Below, piece after piece: positions 35,161-46,425 of a stretch of 64,000 nucleotides of DNA; the first letter of the stretch is position 1, and each line of letters starts with the position of its first letter. A program made the position numbers and the translations under genes. Source of the DNA: Cheiracanthium punctorium (lineage: Eukaryota > Arthropoda > Arachnida > Araneae > Cheiracanthiidae); contig JAWZYV010011897.1 of assembly GCA_038373885.1 (NCBI GenBank), positions 310,001-374,000 of the forward strand. The letters run 5' to 3'. The notes beneath the pieces were generated by a model. The model had not been told where the DNA came from. It saw nothing but the letters and a program-made list of their open reading frames with translations, and did no database searches.

Positions 35161-36180
35161 TTTTATAATCGATGCGCTTAGCATGGTTTATCTTTCTCCT
35201 TTAAATGTCAAAAAACAATAAATTATTCATAAAATATTAATTTTATTAAAGTAAAAAGATTAAACAAATAATTTAACACAGTGACTAACTTTTACAATGT
35301 TCATTACCTTTTACATCTAATTTTTTTAAGTAGCTGTTAAGCGAAAAAAGCAAAATATATAGTTTCCAAGAAACAAAATTTAATCTGTCATGTCAAAAAC
35401 CACACAGTAAGTCATTTTCTCAAACATAGAATTATATTCTTTAATATTAGTGTTAATAAAATATAAATGTTACGTACTTTGAAGCCTTATCATAACGATA
35501 AACTCAAGCAAGTCCATGAAAATCCTTGGGTGTTGGGCAGTTTTTATTGATTCCTGAAAAGTTGTGACTTTGGTATTTTTGAAATGATGGAAACGATTAC
35601 ATTCATTCAAAATATTTATTAGGAGTTGAAAAACAGTAACTGTCTGGGGTTTTACTCATTTATTTATTTAATTTGTGAAATTAGAAATTGCGAAAATCAT
35701 CAAGACGTAACCTAACTCTAATCAAGACGTGACCTAGATCAAAGTGAGAACATACGAAATAGACAAATTTAACAAGTTAATATTGTGACCCGAATGCGAC
35801 AAGGTATTAGATAGAACAAACTTCGAAAATTCGTGTGCCAAAAGAGAAGGTTTTAATGTAATTTACGCAACACAAAAGAACAAATTCCCTAGTTAAAGTT
35901 TCCATTACGGAAAAAAAAATGGGTGAGAATTTCTCGATTTATCAGTTTTCCCCAAAACTGAGTAAGATTTTTTTTTTAAATGGGGGAGAAATTTTCACTT
36001 ATAGATTTGGGTTGGGTAAATATCCAGTCCGTATAGTATTTATAATAGGTATATGTACATCCCGCACTTGCTGAATATTCTATGAATTCATGTTTATTAA
36101 GTTTTTATTCGTTATTTAATTATTCTTTTTTTATTTAACAGTTTTTTTAAGCAAAACTATTTATAATTTTATATTTAACT
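35161..36180. other. AT-rich spacer
   Basis: No gene was recognised. A small local repeat GACGTAACCTAA/GACGTGACCTAG is near 35703-35732. Confidence 0.5.
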
Positions 36181-37260
36181 AGCTGAAGTACCCGTTCTTC
36201 GCACGGGAATGAATGGAATTTTTGATTATTGATTAATATTTGTTGATTTGATTAATATTTGTTGTGATTACTATTTATTGTAATAAAAAGATATAGCAAA
36301 ATGGATATCGCGTTATATTGTGTTCAATAATCATGCATACTGAATTTCAAGGCAATCGTTTTTACGGTGCAGAAGGCGATGCGGCGTAGCACAATCTAGT
36401 GGCGAGTTTTAGCAAAACGGATACGGCAAAAATATTCTTCGCATTCAGATATCGATGTATACGAATTTTCATGACGATCGGCTGAATAGTCTTGATGTTC
36501 ATGTGTTGACGCGACATCTAGTGTCAAGTTATAGGAAAATGGATCGTGCCAAACTCTTCCCCGTCTTCAAATATCTATGTATACCTATTTTCATAGCGAT
36601 TATTCGCACAGTCAAGAAGTGATACACTGCAGGGCCATCTAGTGGTTAATTAAAGTAATGATTTACTACAGCGCCGTCATGTGGAGAGTTATAGCAAAAT
36701 GGATAACGCCAAAATATTCTCATTGTTCAAATAGCTATGTATACTGATTTTCATAGCCACCGTTTGAATGGTCAAAAATTTGGCCTGCTGCAGCGCCATC
36801 TAGTGGCGGGTTAAAATAATAATGCATTGCAGTGCCGTCTAGTGGTGAGTAACATCAAAAGTAACGCAGTTAGAATATATTCTTCGTTCTCAAATGTGTA
36901 AGTATAAAAAATTTTATGCCGATTATTCGAACGGTATAGAAGTTGATGCGTTGCAGCGCTATTTAGCGGTAAGTTACAGCAAATGGATAGTGAAAAATAT
37001 TCTCCGTGTTCTAATATTCGCGTGTACCAAATTTCATCGAAATTTGTTGGACGATATTCGCATAGCAAACGGCTAAACGGAATAGAATTCGACGTTCTGC
37101 TGCGCCACCTAGTGAAAAGTTAGAGGAAAACGGATAGCATAAAAACCTTCTCCATGATAAAAGACTTAGGTGAACCAAATTTCATGGTGATCGGTAAAAC
37201 GGTGCTGGAGTTTTTCAACCTCCTACACACATACCAACATTCATTTTTATCTATAACCAG
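36181..37260 (+). repeat. Minisatellite-like dispersed repeat with SYGCCMYCTRSTGG motifs
   Basis: It starts with AGCTGAAGTACCCGTTCTTCGCACGGG, which has a small CCCGT/ACGGG hairpin. It then repeats a degenerate unit of roughly 140-170 bp: GCAGCGCCATCTAGTGGCG, AGTTATAGCAAAATGGATA, CAAATATCTATGTATAC, TTTTCATAGCGAT. At least seven units are visible, the last near 37100. The repeat ends near CCTCCTACACACATACC. Open frames here are chance. Confidence 0.75.
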
Positions 37261-37569
37261 TCTTATTATACGTATATACCAGTCTCAAGTAAAATCCAGT
37301 TTCAAATCTAAGCCTCGCCAAAGTGCCAGCATACGCCATTTTGCAAGAGTTTTTTCAGGGAATCATTCGAAGCATTGACTTAGCAGCAATCAAAATGGGA
37401 AATGGTTCGACTGCCAGGCATTTATTTGAAAAGTGGAATCCCTTAATACAGCCGCATTTTTTAAATTATCAACTATAACATGTTTTATTCATCGTTACCT
37501 CGATGTACTAAATGCGAAGATTTCAATTTTTTGAAATTTGGCGGATTTCCCCCAAGTTAAATCAATGTA

Positions 37570-37936
37570 CTCAATTGTCGAGAATTCTGAAGCTACATCG
37601 CTTGAAATGCCCTAATAACTGCATTATTTTTGCACGGATAGTTAAAATTTAATGCTGTATTCTAAGAAAACCTATACACTTGTTTTCAAAAATGCTATTC
37701 CCTTAAGCTCTCAGTAAATTGAGCAAAAAGCCTAAAACTGTGCAAACCGCTAGAACTCACACTCTAAAAATCGGCCTATCAGCCATTTTATTTTTCGCCA
37801 AACTAAAAAAAATTACATATTAGTGTCGGATATCTTCGATCCTCATTGTTTTGCGTATAAAACATTTCATTCCTGCTCTCATTTCTTATGCGCACACGAT
37901 ATTATACTAAAAAAATCATTATTATTCTTTTATTTT
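37570..37936 (+). repeat. Direct-repeat block, copy 1 (left part, before the Tc1 insertion)
   Basis: Shares GCTTGAAATGCCCTAATAAC, TTAAGCTCTCAGTAAATT, CTGTGCAAACCGCTAGAACT and TTTTGCGTATAAAACATTTC with 40105-40480. It continues after the Tc1 element at 39350-39690. Confidence 0.85.
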
Positions 37937-37938
37937 TA

Positions 37939-37970
37939 CACTGCTGGCCACCCAAATTGCAACACCAAGA
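37939..37970 (+). repeat. Left TIR of the Tc1 element
   Basis: This is the terminal inverted repeat next to the transposase stop side. The outermost 12 bases match the opposite end exactly. After a short variable stretch both arms share TGCAACACC. It is the expected binding site for the transposase. Confidence 0.85.
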
Positions 37971-38074
37971 AAAACAAGAGATATCACAACAAAATTTATT
38001 GTGTAGATAACATGTTGACCAAGTAACAAATGATTAAATTTACAGCATTCTATGAAGCGTGGTTCCTGCCAAAA

Positions 38075-39115
38075 TCAGTACCCAGAGTAGCCGCCGTTGT
38101 TGGAGATCACAGCTGCCACACGCCTCGGCATTGATTCAAAGAGACTTTGAATGTGTTCTTGGGGTACAGCAGACCAAGCAGCTTCCACACGTTGCCAAAG
38201 TTGATCTGGTGTGACAGCTGGGGATGAACTCTGGGTCAGTCGTTGAGCAACCATGGACCACATGTTTTCTATCGGCGAAAGATCCGGAGAGCGCGCCGGC
38301 CAGGGAAGCAATTCAATCTGGTGATTGACGAAGAACCCTTGGACAATGCGTGCCACGTGTGGCCGTGCATTATCCTGCTGAAATATGGCTGTTGGCAAGC
38401 CCTGAAGGTAAGAAAGGACAACTGGCTCCAACACCTCGGAGATGTAGCGCTGGCTGGTTAAAGTACCGGCAATGCGTACTAGAGGAGTGCGAGAGAGATA
38501 TCCGATACCGCCCCATACCATAATACCCGGTGCAGGACCAGTGTGACGGTGCATAATGCAGCTGTTCAGCATCCTCTCTCCACGGTGTCTCCAGACTCGA
38601 ATCCGACCGTCGTGGTGTTGCATACAGAAGCGTGACTCGTCAGTAAAGAGAATTTCATTCCATTCTGTCGTCCACATCCTTCTTTCATCGCACCATTGGC
38701 GGCGGAGACGTCTGTGGTTCCGCGTCAGAGGTAGACAAAGCAACGGACGTCTTGCGGACAGACCATTCTGCTGTAAACGACGTCGAATGGTACGCGCAGA
38801 CACTGGATGATGCGTTACAGACTGAATCTGCTGTGATATGGTTCGTGATGTGACTGAGCGGTCCGTCACTGCCATGCGTACAATCTGCCTGTCATCACGT
38901 GACGTGGTGCACTGAGGTCGATGCGGTCGATCACGTCTGTCCGTCGTACCCTCCTGCACCCAACGATCACATATCCGCATCACAGTTGTTTGGTTTCGTC
39001 CAATACGACGACCGATTTCCCTGAAAGATAACCCACAATCTCGGTATGCCACTATCCTTCCTCTGTCAAACTCGGATACTTGATCAAAAGATGATCGTTG
39101 TTTCCTACGAGGCAT
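38075..39115 (-). CDS. Tc1-type DD34E transposase, intact
   Basis: This is a 346-residue open frame with no internal stop, about the usual length for Tc1-family transposases (roughly 340-350). It would cut and paste its own element by binding the TIRs and inserting at TA. An N-terminal paired-like helix-turn-helix lies at about residues 10-50 (DRGRIVAYRDCGLSFREIGR), followed by a basic AT-hook-like linker near 60-70 (DRPHRP) and a second helix-turn-helix near 75-115. The catalytic triad is visible: D159 in FTDESRF, D248 in QQDNARPH and E283 in SPDLSPIENMW. There are 34 residues between the second D and the E, which defines DD34E. The C-terminus ends SNNGGYSGY. The start ATG (complement of 39113-39115) gives a natural MPRRKQ start. 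The gene lies between TIRs in a complete element, so recent activity is plausible. Whether it is expressed cannot be seen. Confidence 0.95.
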   Translation of the reverse strand: MPRRKQRSSFDQVSEFDRGRIVAYRDCGLSFREIGRRIGRNQTTVMRICDRWVQEGTTDRRDRPHRPQCTTSRDDRQIVRMAVTDRSVTSRTISQQIQSVTHHPVSARTIRRRLQQNGLSARRPLLCLPLTRNHRRLRRQWCDERRMWTTEWNEILFTDESRFCMQHHDGRIRVWRHRGERMLNSCIMHRHTGPAPGIMVWGGIGYLSRTPLVRIAGTLTSQRYISEVLEPVVLSYLQGLPTAIFQQDNARPHVARIVQGFFVNHQIELLPWPARSPDLSPIENMWSMVAQRLTQSSSPAVTPDQLWQRVEAAWSAVPQEHIQSLFESMPRRVAAVISNNGGYSGY

Positions 39116-39314
39116 AATTTATCGTTTTTTTGAAAAAAAAGCAAGAAAAACACAATTGCTGTACTTGAAACCGTCGAAATCTCCAAGCCTTAAATAGCGC
39201 TTTGAGGTGGCGCCACAGGCGCGCTTGATGTGCGTCTGCGCTGAAATTCTAATCATTTGCATATCTCACCTCAGCTAATGCATGTTGTAAATTTCATATT
39301 ATTTGCATGCTTCC

Positions 39315-39347
39315 TTCAGGGTGTTGCATTTACGATGGCCAGCAGTG
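39315..39347 (-). repeat. Right TIR of the Tc1 element
   Basis: This is the terminal inverted repeat on the transposase start side, ending GGCCAGCAGTG before the flanking TA. It is the counterpart of the repeat at 37939. The distance from this end to the start codon is about 200 bp and would hold the element's own promoter. Confidence 0.85.
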
Positions 39348-39349
39348 TA

Positions 39350-39690
39350 CTTTAAGAATTTAAAACATTTTATTCGGCAAAATCGCCACGCATGGCAACC
39401 AAGATGCTTATTTCACACACTTTTTTCACTACAGGGGTTAATATTACGTAAAGCTTTCTGCGTGGAGAACATAAAAAATCTCTTAAATTCCGGGAACGGA
39501 AATTAAGGGAACACTTCAGGAGGAAAACGTTTTTAAGTGGAGTTTCAAAGTTTTAAAGTGGACTATCATTTATTCTATATTATTTTACATATCTGTGTAA
39601 AATTTCAGGCTGACATGTCCATTTTTGTGGAATTGTATACTACCCAAATCAACAAATTGACAAACAGAATTTCATTTTTATTTATAAGAT
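39350..39690 (+). repeat. Direct-repeat block, copy 1 (right part, after the Tc1 insertion)
   Basis: Shares AATTTAAAACATTTTATTCG, CACTACAGGGGTTA, AAAAAATCTCTTAAATTCCG and CAGAATTTCATTTTTATTTA with 40481-40805. The closing segment resembles the 3' end of many arthropod dispersed repeats with AAAC-rich tails. Confidence 0.85.
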
Positions 39691-40074
39691 AACCTACGCT
39701 TGTTTTTAAAAATACCCTCTCATTAAATTGCGCCAAGCGCTAGAATCATAGAAAATCTGACACACTTTCAGATTTTTAAATACGCACTAAAGTGCTATAT
39801 ATAAAAAGAGTTATAATCCATGGGTCTTCCCTATTTTCGTTCCTTCTTTCATGAAGTTGGAAAGTGTATCATTATTCATGAGTGTGATTAAACAAAATTA
39901 AAATTGATATTTCTAACATCCTTTTTTCTGGATGTAATACATTAGATGCAGAAAAGCTACTCTGAAAAATGCACAATTCCAACTGAATGAAAATTTCATA
40001 AACTTATACGCAGGTGTATTCATAACCCAAATAGCAGACGATTAAATTACGATAAATAGCGCCAAGCGTAAGAA

Positions 40075-40805
40075 TCCTCCTCAAAATCGCGAGAATGCTG
40101 AAGATAGATCGCTTGAAATCCCTTAATAACTGCATTATTTTCGCAGGGATCATTAAAATTTAACGCTGTATTCTAATAAAACCTTTGTACTTGTTTTCAA
40201 AAATCCGTTTCCTTAAGCTCTCAGTAAATTCGCCAAGCCGGAAACTGTGCAAACCGCTAGAACTCACTTTCTCGGCATTTGAGCCATTTTATTTTTTCGC
40301 CAAACTAAAAAATTTTAACATATTAGCCTCGGAAATCTTCAATTCTTATTGTTTTGCGTATAAAACATTTCATTCCTGCTCCGATTTCCCATGCACACGA
40401 TATTATAATTAAAAAAAATATAACCTTACGAATATAAACTAACAAAAAAAATCATTATTATTCTTTTATTTTTACTTTGAGAATTTAAAACATCTTATTC
40501 GGCAAAATCGCCACACATGGCAACCACGATCCTTATTTCACACTTTTTTCACTACAGGGGTTACAATTACGGAAAGCTTTTTGCGTGGAGGACATAAAAA
40601 ATCTCTTAAATTCCGGGAACGGGTGGACTTTCAAAGTTTTAAAGTGGACTATGATTTATTCTATATTATTTTACATATCTGTGCAAAATTTCAGGCTGAT
40701 AGGTCCATTTTTGTGGATTTGTATACAACTCAAATCCACAAACAAATAAATAAACAAACAAACAAACAAACAAACAAACAAACAGAATTTCATTTTTATT
40801 TATAA
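40075..40805 (+). repeat. Direct-repeat block, copy 2, uninterrupted
   Basis: This is the second copy of the unit split by Tc1 in copy 1. It contains the empty target TTTTTACTTTGAG and an (AAAC)n expansion near the end (40740-40784), where copy 1 has only a few such bases. It ends AGAATTTCATTTTTATTTATAAG. Confidence 0.85.
40740..40784 (+). repeat. (AAAC/AAAT)n microsatellite
   Basis: Roughly ten tetranucleotide units at the end of the direct-repeat block copy 2. The homologous place in copy 1 (near 39650) is not expanded. Confidence 0.95.
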
Positions 40806-41044
40806 GACTAAGATACAGCTTTTTGGACCAGCAAAAGTTACTTAGCACCAAGTTGTAAACAGCCTTATCTCAACAATGTTTCCAAAAATCAATTTTACGA
40901 ACATAAGTAAAATATTTTGATAAATAATTAATGCAATTTTTATACATGATCCTCTGAGTTCTGGCATTTTGGCTAAGGAAATTGAGATAGGGCCAATTCT
41001 CTCAGGGCTTAGACGGGTTTTTGAGTTACATTTTTTTTAATGAC

Positions 41045-41305
41045 TAGGGACTACGGCCCCTAGACTCGCTTTCAGCAGGACACTTCAGGAACTAAAACAA
41101 GCTTTAAACCAAATAGGTAGGCCGTACCTGAAGGTAGTATCCTATAGTATCCTAGACTCGCTACGCTCGCTTTTCGTATGAGGCATAATTCGTATGAGGC
41201 TAATAAGGCTTATTCGTAAAAAAGGCATAATTTCAACAAACAAAACCCAAAGGTTGGATCAGATATGTTACTGAGCTACGCATTGTTTGGTTCCTGCATG
41301 TTGTT
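41045..41305 (+). repeat. Dispersed repeat fragment shared with 2015-2175
   Basis: Same order of blocks as the copy at 2015, with about 100 bp extra that includes a partial duplication of CCTAGACTCGCT and CGTATGAGGC. Confidence 0.6.
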
Positions 41306-41698
41306 GCTTGGAAGATAAAAATTTTCACGGACATGTTATTAATTATTCTGCCAATAATGATACAGAAGTTTTTAAAGGCAACGCTTTAACTATGTTTATG
41401 CTTTATGTAAGTAATGGGATTAAGGTTTGGTAAAGTCAAAATTAGTGATGTAATGCTATCTTTTAAAATATTTTATCCTTGTTAATACCCTAGAAATGTT
41501 GAAGGGGGTTGCTTAATTTTGACAAAAAAAATACAGATAATTCATTAGCGCATTTTGGTAAAGTGTATGAGTGAAAAAAATATATTGCTAGAATTTCTCT
41601 AGTTTCAACACATGATAGTTAAATGATTTATAAATAAGGAATTCGGTGATGTCTGCAAAATATTGCAAATGGAGTCATTAAGTTCAGCATCCAAATAC

Positions 41699-41840
41699 AG
41701 TGGTACCCATCTATTGTGACCACCTTCATGTAGAATGAAATTGGTCACCTTATAAAGATGGTCACTTTATGAAGGCGGTAAAGTGTGGTGGTTGTAAGTT
41801 CTACAAAAGTAGTCACTATAGACAGGTAGTCCCAACACTG
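41699..41840. repeat. Possible Tc1/pogo-like MITE remnant
   Basis: CAGTGGTACCCATCTATTGTG at the left and, reverse-complemented at the right, CAGTGTTGGGACTACCTG then TCTATAGTGACTAC look like diverged TIRs. Repeated GGTCAC/GTGACC phrases lie between. No clean TA flank is visible. Confidence 0.4.
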
Positions 41841-44187
41841 GTCCGCAAGTGCTCAAAACAAAAATAGTAATTCTTCAATTCCAAGTAATGTGCAGACGAA
41901 AGTCTCATTTTATTAATAACAGGGTTCTGGTTATCAAAAATGAAGCCAAACATCTCAAAAGAAAAACGTTTATTTATAATTCAAAACCTAAAAAAAGAAA
42001 ACTGATTAAGAAATCCGTGTGCCACCCTGAAAATGAGCGGACACTCTTTACAAACTACACCTTTCACGTCAAAGCAGTAAATCACGAATAACAAAAAATA
42101 AAATAAAAAACCTATACACTCATTTCATCAACTCCCTCGCCACGTACTATCTCTGCAACAGCTACCCGGGTTCGCATGGATGAAAAGCCACCCAAACAAA
42201 TATGAGAGAAAAAGAGAATATGCACCTCAACTGCACTCGCAGAACACTGCAAAGAGAGCAATGAACTCTCTCTCTCTCTCTCTTCTCAGGTCTTAAGTAA
42301 TCAGAATCCAAATAAAATATCCCGACAATCTCTGGAGATAATTGGGCGGATGAATTAAGGTGCAACAGAAAAGACTCCACAATTGGAAGAATTCCGACAC
42401 TACGGAATGCATAAGGTAGATTGAGGAATGCCACCCTTAGAATTTTTTGAAATACTCTCCTCTTTTCTTTTATTATTCTAGTTAGATTCAGTAGTACTTC
42501 TATTCGGTGAAAAGACATGGGTACCGAATTGCTGAACTAAAACTACTCCGAAAAAATGAAAAAGTATCTCAGTCTTTATTCTCGTTACTTAAAAATCCAT
42601 CTCAAACTTGCAATTCCAAAATTTTTATGAACGCGCTTCAATCTTTGGCTAAAATGGAATACTTGCATATAAATAAAGAAAAAAAAATCTTATTTTAAAG
42701 GGGGGGGGGGTGCGTGTATGTATATGTGCGGTAAGGGGAGTGGAGTTTGGGAAGTGAGCCCCCCACCCTCTGCCCGACAAATACTGAATCGTAACAAACC
42801 TGTGCCCGATCATCTCCCTTTATTATTGTTCAATGGGATGCAAAACATCTTCGATTCTGTATCTCGTCTCGCAAAATCATTGTACTGTAATGATTTTTAA
42901 AGAAGTCTATCTGTTTGCATATTAACTATAATCTCTCTTTCTGTCCCGCCTGGGTTCGCATCCATCCTCAATTGTTGAAATACTTAGCCACGAAAAAAAC
43001 TATGGAATTTAAATGAACCCATTTTAGAGTACACGCTTATATTTTCACTTTATTTCTATTTTTAGAAAAATTAAATCAAGAAAATCATAACCTTACTAAG
43101 ATTTTTATTTTAAAACTTGTTGCAATATTTTTAATTTCACATTTATTAAACCGCTTCGCCTCGTTCTATTTACAATGATGCAGGGCAAAGTGGAGAATCG
43201 GATCTATGTGTATTTTCAACCAGCTATCTACATTTCCGAATGCACCGAAATGAGAAGAAATACACAAATTCAAAGCAAAATCTGCTTGGCTGCGTTTTTG
43301 TGCAGCAAGCAGATTTTGATCTATTAAGACTTCTACCTAAGTTGAAATTCACCTTTGAAATCACAAACACATCAAAGGATGCCAAACACTATTCCTGTAA
43401 AACTAATCAGGTACTGCGTTAATTTTATATGATATGCTTTAATTATTACTTGAAAATAAATGTTTGTTTTTGCGAAGAAATTTGTATTCAATAGATAATT
43501 AAAAATTGCGCTGCAGTTCCTCTCCTTCTCTTCTAGGAACAAACTTTTTTCCTCGAAGCTAAAAAAAAGAAAAAGAAATTTCTAATTAAATGATTTATTC
43601 TCGAATGATATTATAGCTTTCTTTCCAAAAATTAGTCTGCACATCTCCAGAACTTGACAATATACAAACCGCTCTGCGACTTTTAAATAAATCCCTCAGA
43701 GCATCACCCTTTTCACAAACTCAAGTTTTAATTTGTTCATCCAATTACTATTCTGCTCTCCAGCGTTCTGCGGCAGTTTTAATTTAAGTACCGATTGTTG
43801 TGAAACTGCAGACGATAATTTCTGTCTGTTTTAATTCGTTACATTTTTTTCTTTGGTCAAGTATTTTCCTGAAAAAATTAAATTGTTAACGCTGCAGTTA
43901 ATGATTATATTTTTGCAAGCAATAATTTGCAAAACATTTATATTTCTTTTTCTAACATCTGAATTTGCGAGCACTGCAACTTTTTTTTAGACTGAGATTT
44001 AAAAATATAGCAAAAAAACTGCTATGAAATATATATTTACGAAGGTAGCACGGAAATCAAAGAAACGAACAGCTAATAATAACAACTTCAAACTAGATTT
44101 AATAAGGTGCATACGTTAAAAATACAAAGAAATTTACTGGAAAATTTCTGACACAATAGAGGTTAAAGAAAAGGGTAAAAATATTAA
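41841..44187. other. AT-rich spacer with short unrecognised frames
   Basis: Frames of 60-118 codons (for example 42162-42518, minus) lack recognisable motifs. A (CT)n stretch is at 42268-42282. The phrase GGGTTCGCATG/CATCC occurs at 42170 and 42953, perhaps parts of an old repeat. Confidence 0.45.
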
Positions 44188-44698
44188 CCCTTTAACGTGC
44201 AGTATTCCCTCTCTGGGAACACCAAACTATGACGTTTTGACTGTTGCCAGTCACAAAGAATAGATTTGATTTCTATAAAAATAATTGCGGGTGACATACC
44301 TGCACGAGAATCCTTTACTTTTTAGCACGTAATTTCCCGTAAAAAAATTGTCCGGATTATTTTTAACTGCACTGACATCTGCTTAAAAATGGAAGAATGC
44401 GAGACCAGCTGGATAGATTGTCCAATACTGAAAAAAGGGCAGCCGTTGTTATCGCTCGACTTAATTACCAGCAAGATGGCGGACGATCGAAACGTTCATC
44501 GCGTGCCACAGATCTAGAGACCCTTTTTTGGGGCAGCTGGCTGTGCGCGGGCACAGCCAGCTGTCGTCCAAAAAAGGGTCTCTAGATCTGTGGCACGCGA
44601 TGAACGTTTCGATCGTCCGCCATCTTGCTGGTAGTTAAGTCGAGCGATGACAACGGCTGCCCTTTTTCAGCATTGGGAAAGGGTTGCGCCTCAAAGGG
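44188..44698 (+). mobile_element. piggyBac-like palindromic MITE, copy 2
   Basis: This is a full-length copy in the same orientation as the one at 46. It is flanked by TTAA (44184-44187) on the left and ATAA (44699-44702) on the right, a decayed TTAA. The inner palindrome covers about 44420-44678, with arms near 130 bp. Its centre carries GGCAGCTGGCTGTGC and its inverted match. The arms are almost identical, which suggests either youth or ongoing arm-to-arm correction. It has no coding capacity. Confidence 0.88.
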
Positions 44699-45067
44699 AT
44701 AAAGCACATCAGTCGTTACAACAGAAAAAGTTGATTTTTACTTTCTCAAAAGAACGACATAAAAACAGAATTAGAGTGAAGCTCCGTTTTATTTTTCACA
44801 GGGTGTAAAAAAGGGGCCAAATAGGAAACGCGTGAAGTGGAAAAGCGGGAAAATGTAATTAATTTAAAAACGCCTCAATTATATGCTTTTATTCTGGAAC
44901 TCTTTCAAGGGAAATATATATGATGTTTCAAAATGTAATAAGAGAAAAAAATAAGTGACTTAAAAAATTACAGAAAAGAAAAAAAAAGTAATTCTAAACA
45001 CACCTGTCGTCAGATAAGGTCACGTATTTGCATTTGAATTTAAAGTAATTTTTGAAGTAAAAATTAC

Positions 45068-45101
45068 TCATGAAAGAGTAAAAATTACTCTTTCATGAGA
45101 T
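45068..45101. repeat. Short perfect hairpin
   Basis: CTCATGAAAGAGTAA and TTACTCTTTCATGAG form a perfect 15-bp stem around three bases. No T-run or gene context gives it a function. Confidence 0.85.
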
Positions 45102-45448
45102 TAAGATTTTTTAGCATTATCATCAGAAGAAAATTTACAAAGCATAAAATGAGTGAAGCAAAAATCTGGGGGAAATATATTTCTTTAAAATTTGTTATTT
45201 CTGCGAATTCTCTTTTTAAATTTTACAAGAGAAATATCAGTAAAAGAAAGGGGGCAGGGGAGAAAGGTACAGAATTTTTCAAAAATATTTTTTTACACGT
45301 TTATCACCTTAAAAAAAAAAAAAAGCAAAATGCACAGCTGTGAGATGACGATGCTTCTTTAATTCCCCGACTAAGAGGGGAAGGGAAGAAAGAATACTAT
45401 ACATCTTGGGAGGCATATTATAACCGTTTGCTAGCATTAAATAATTAT

Positions 45449-45493
45449 GGATGCGAGACGAGTCGGCTCTGTATCTCGTCTCGCAGCCATCCC
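45449..45493. repeat. Short palindromic GCGAGACGAG fragment
   Basis: GGATGCGAGACGAG and CTCGTCTCGCAGCCATCC are inverted around GGCTCTGTAT. It belongs to the family of the element at 20983-21158. A further single arm, TCTGTATCTCGTCTCGC, is at 42856-42872. Confidence 0.6.
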
Positions 45494-45978
45494 TAATTCA
45501 TTCAATTCTATGATGTTATGCTAATTAACGCGTGGAATACCTTGTACCATGACTAAAGTTAACTGTAACAGTTTTCATTTTAGAATAAGGAAAAAAAAAT
45601 TTCGGTTCAAATAAATGAGTTGGCTTGAAAAGTGTGTTGCTATTTAATTTAGTCATTTAGACCTGATTAATTAATTTTTATTGTGATAATAGATTAAATT
45701 TGTAATAAAAAAAGAATAAAAAATCCCGATTATTAAATTTTCGAGCAAAATTAGTTTTTTCTTTAAGTGCACAAATTAGGACTCCATCCTGTAAGATATT
45801 ATATGTTATTTTGTTGTCCAACTGCGGGTGAAAGGATTAAAGAATTAACTTAAATGTTTTATAAAATTGATTTTTTTCCTCTCAATGCTTTATGAAATTA
45901 TCTTTTCCGAAATTGATTTTAAAGAAATCTTGAAGAGGAAACATATACATTCTTTACATTTACTTTGTTTTTAAAAAC

Positions 45979-45981
<3 letters not shown>

Positions 45982-46011
<30 letters not shown>
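45982..46011. repeat. (AT)n microsatellite
   Basis: About 15 AT units, directly followed by TTTT. Confidence 0.98.
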
Positions 46012-46014
<3 letters not shown>

Positions 46015-46193
46015 ATGTCCGAGGATATATGCACTGAAGGGGAGTTTAAACCCACGGATGAAAATTGAGAACTCCAGATTTTTATTCATTATTATTATTA
46101 TTTAATGCTATTATTACACTACTTATTTTATTTATTTATTTTTAAACGGCTTTGTAGCCCTACTTTAAACTATCTCGCACCCAAGCGATCTGA

Positions 46194-46425
46194 CTTTGTA
46201 GTTAAGGTACAGCTACATTATGTTAGCCTGCCTATGGGAGGGGATGCCTTAAGCAGACGACCTTTTTACGAGATTCTAACGCATATTCAGGTTACATCTG
46301 AAGAAAACCGCCCAAAACTCCAGACCGTAAGATCGACAGCCACGCGGTATGACAGAACTCTGGACCTTCACACTTCAGCCATTTATCAAGTTCAGTATCT
46401 TATCCACTCAGTCTTGGTCGGCCCG
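46194..46425 (-). mobile_element. tRNA-derived SINE copy, diverged
   Basis: Read on the minus strand it has a head GACTGAGTGGATAAGATACTG, then GTGAAGGTCCAGAGTTCTG as the degenerate B-box area. The body reads GGCTGTCGATCTTACGG, GGCGGTTTTCTTCAGATGTA and CATAGGCAGG. The same order of blocks occurs at 4556-4710. The boundaries are approximate and no duplication was found. The open frame here is incidental. Confidence 0.72.

Larger units (their letters stand above)
37939..39347 (-). mobile_element. Complete Tc1/mariner element with TIRs and TA duplication
   Basis: The left end reads CACTGCTGGCCACC and the right end, reverse-complemented, reads CACTGCTGGCCATC. Both continue to a shared TGCAACACC block, giving imperfect TIRs of about 30 bp. 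TA dinucleotides flank both ends (37937-37938 and 39348-39349). The element is 1409 bp and contains one intact transposase on the minus strand. The surrounding repeat has a second, uninterrupted copy downstream. There, near 40470-40490, the target reads TTTTTACTTTGAGAATT, matching the joined flanks TTTTTA and CTTTAAGAATT. This paralogous empty site shows that the insertion postdates the duplication of the host repeat. Confidence 0.95.

Noticed and set aside
36181..37260. CRISPR-like array
   Set aside because: The units are degenerate and longer than CRISPR repeats, with no uniform spacers. It is a eukaryotic minisatellite-like repeat.
38243..38810. Plus-strand frames opposite the transposase
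   Set aside because: They are antisense shadows of the Tc1 coding region.
42162..42518. 118-codon minus-strand frame
   Set aside because: No domain or codon pattern was recognised, and a (CT)n microsatellite runs through it.
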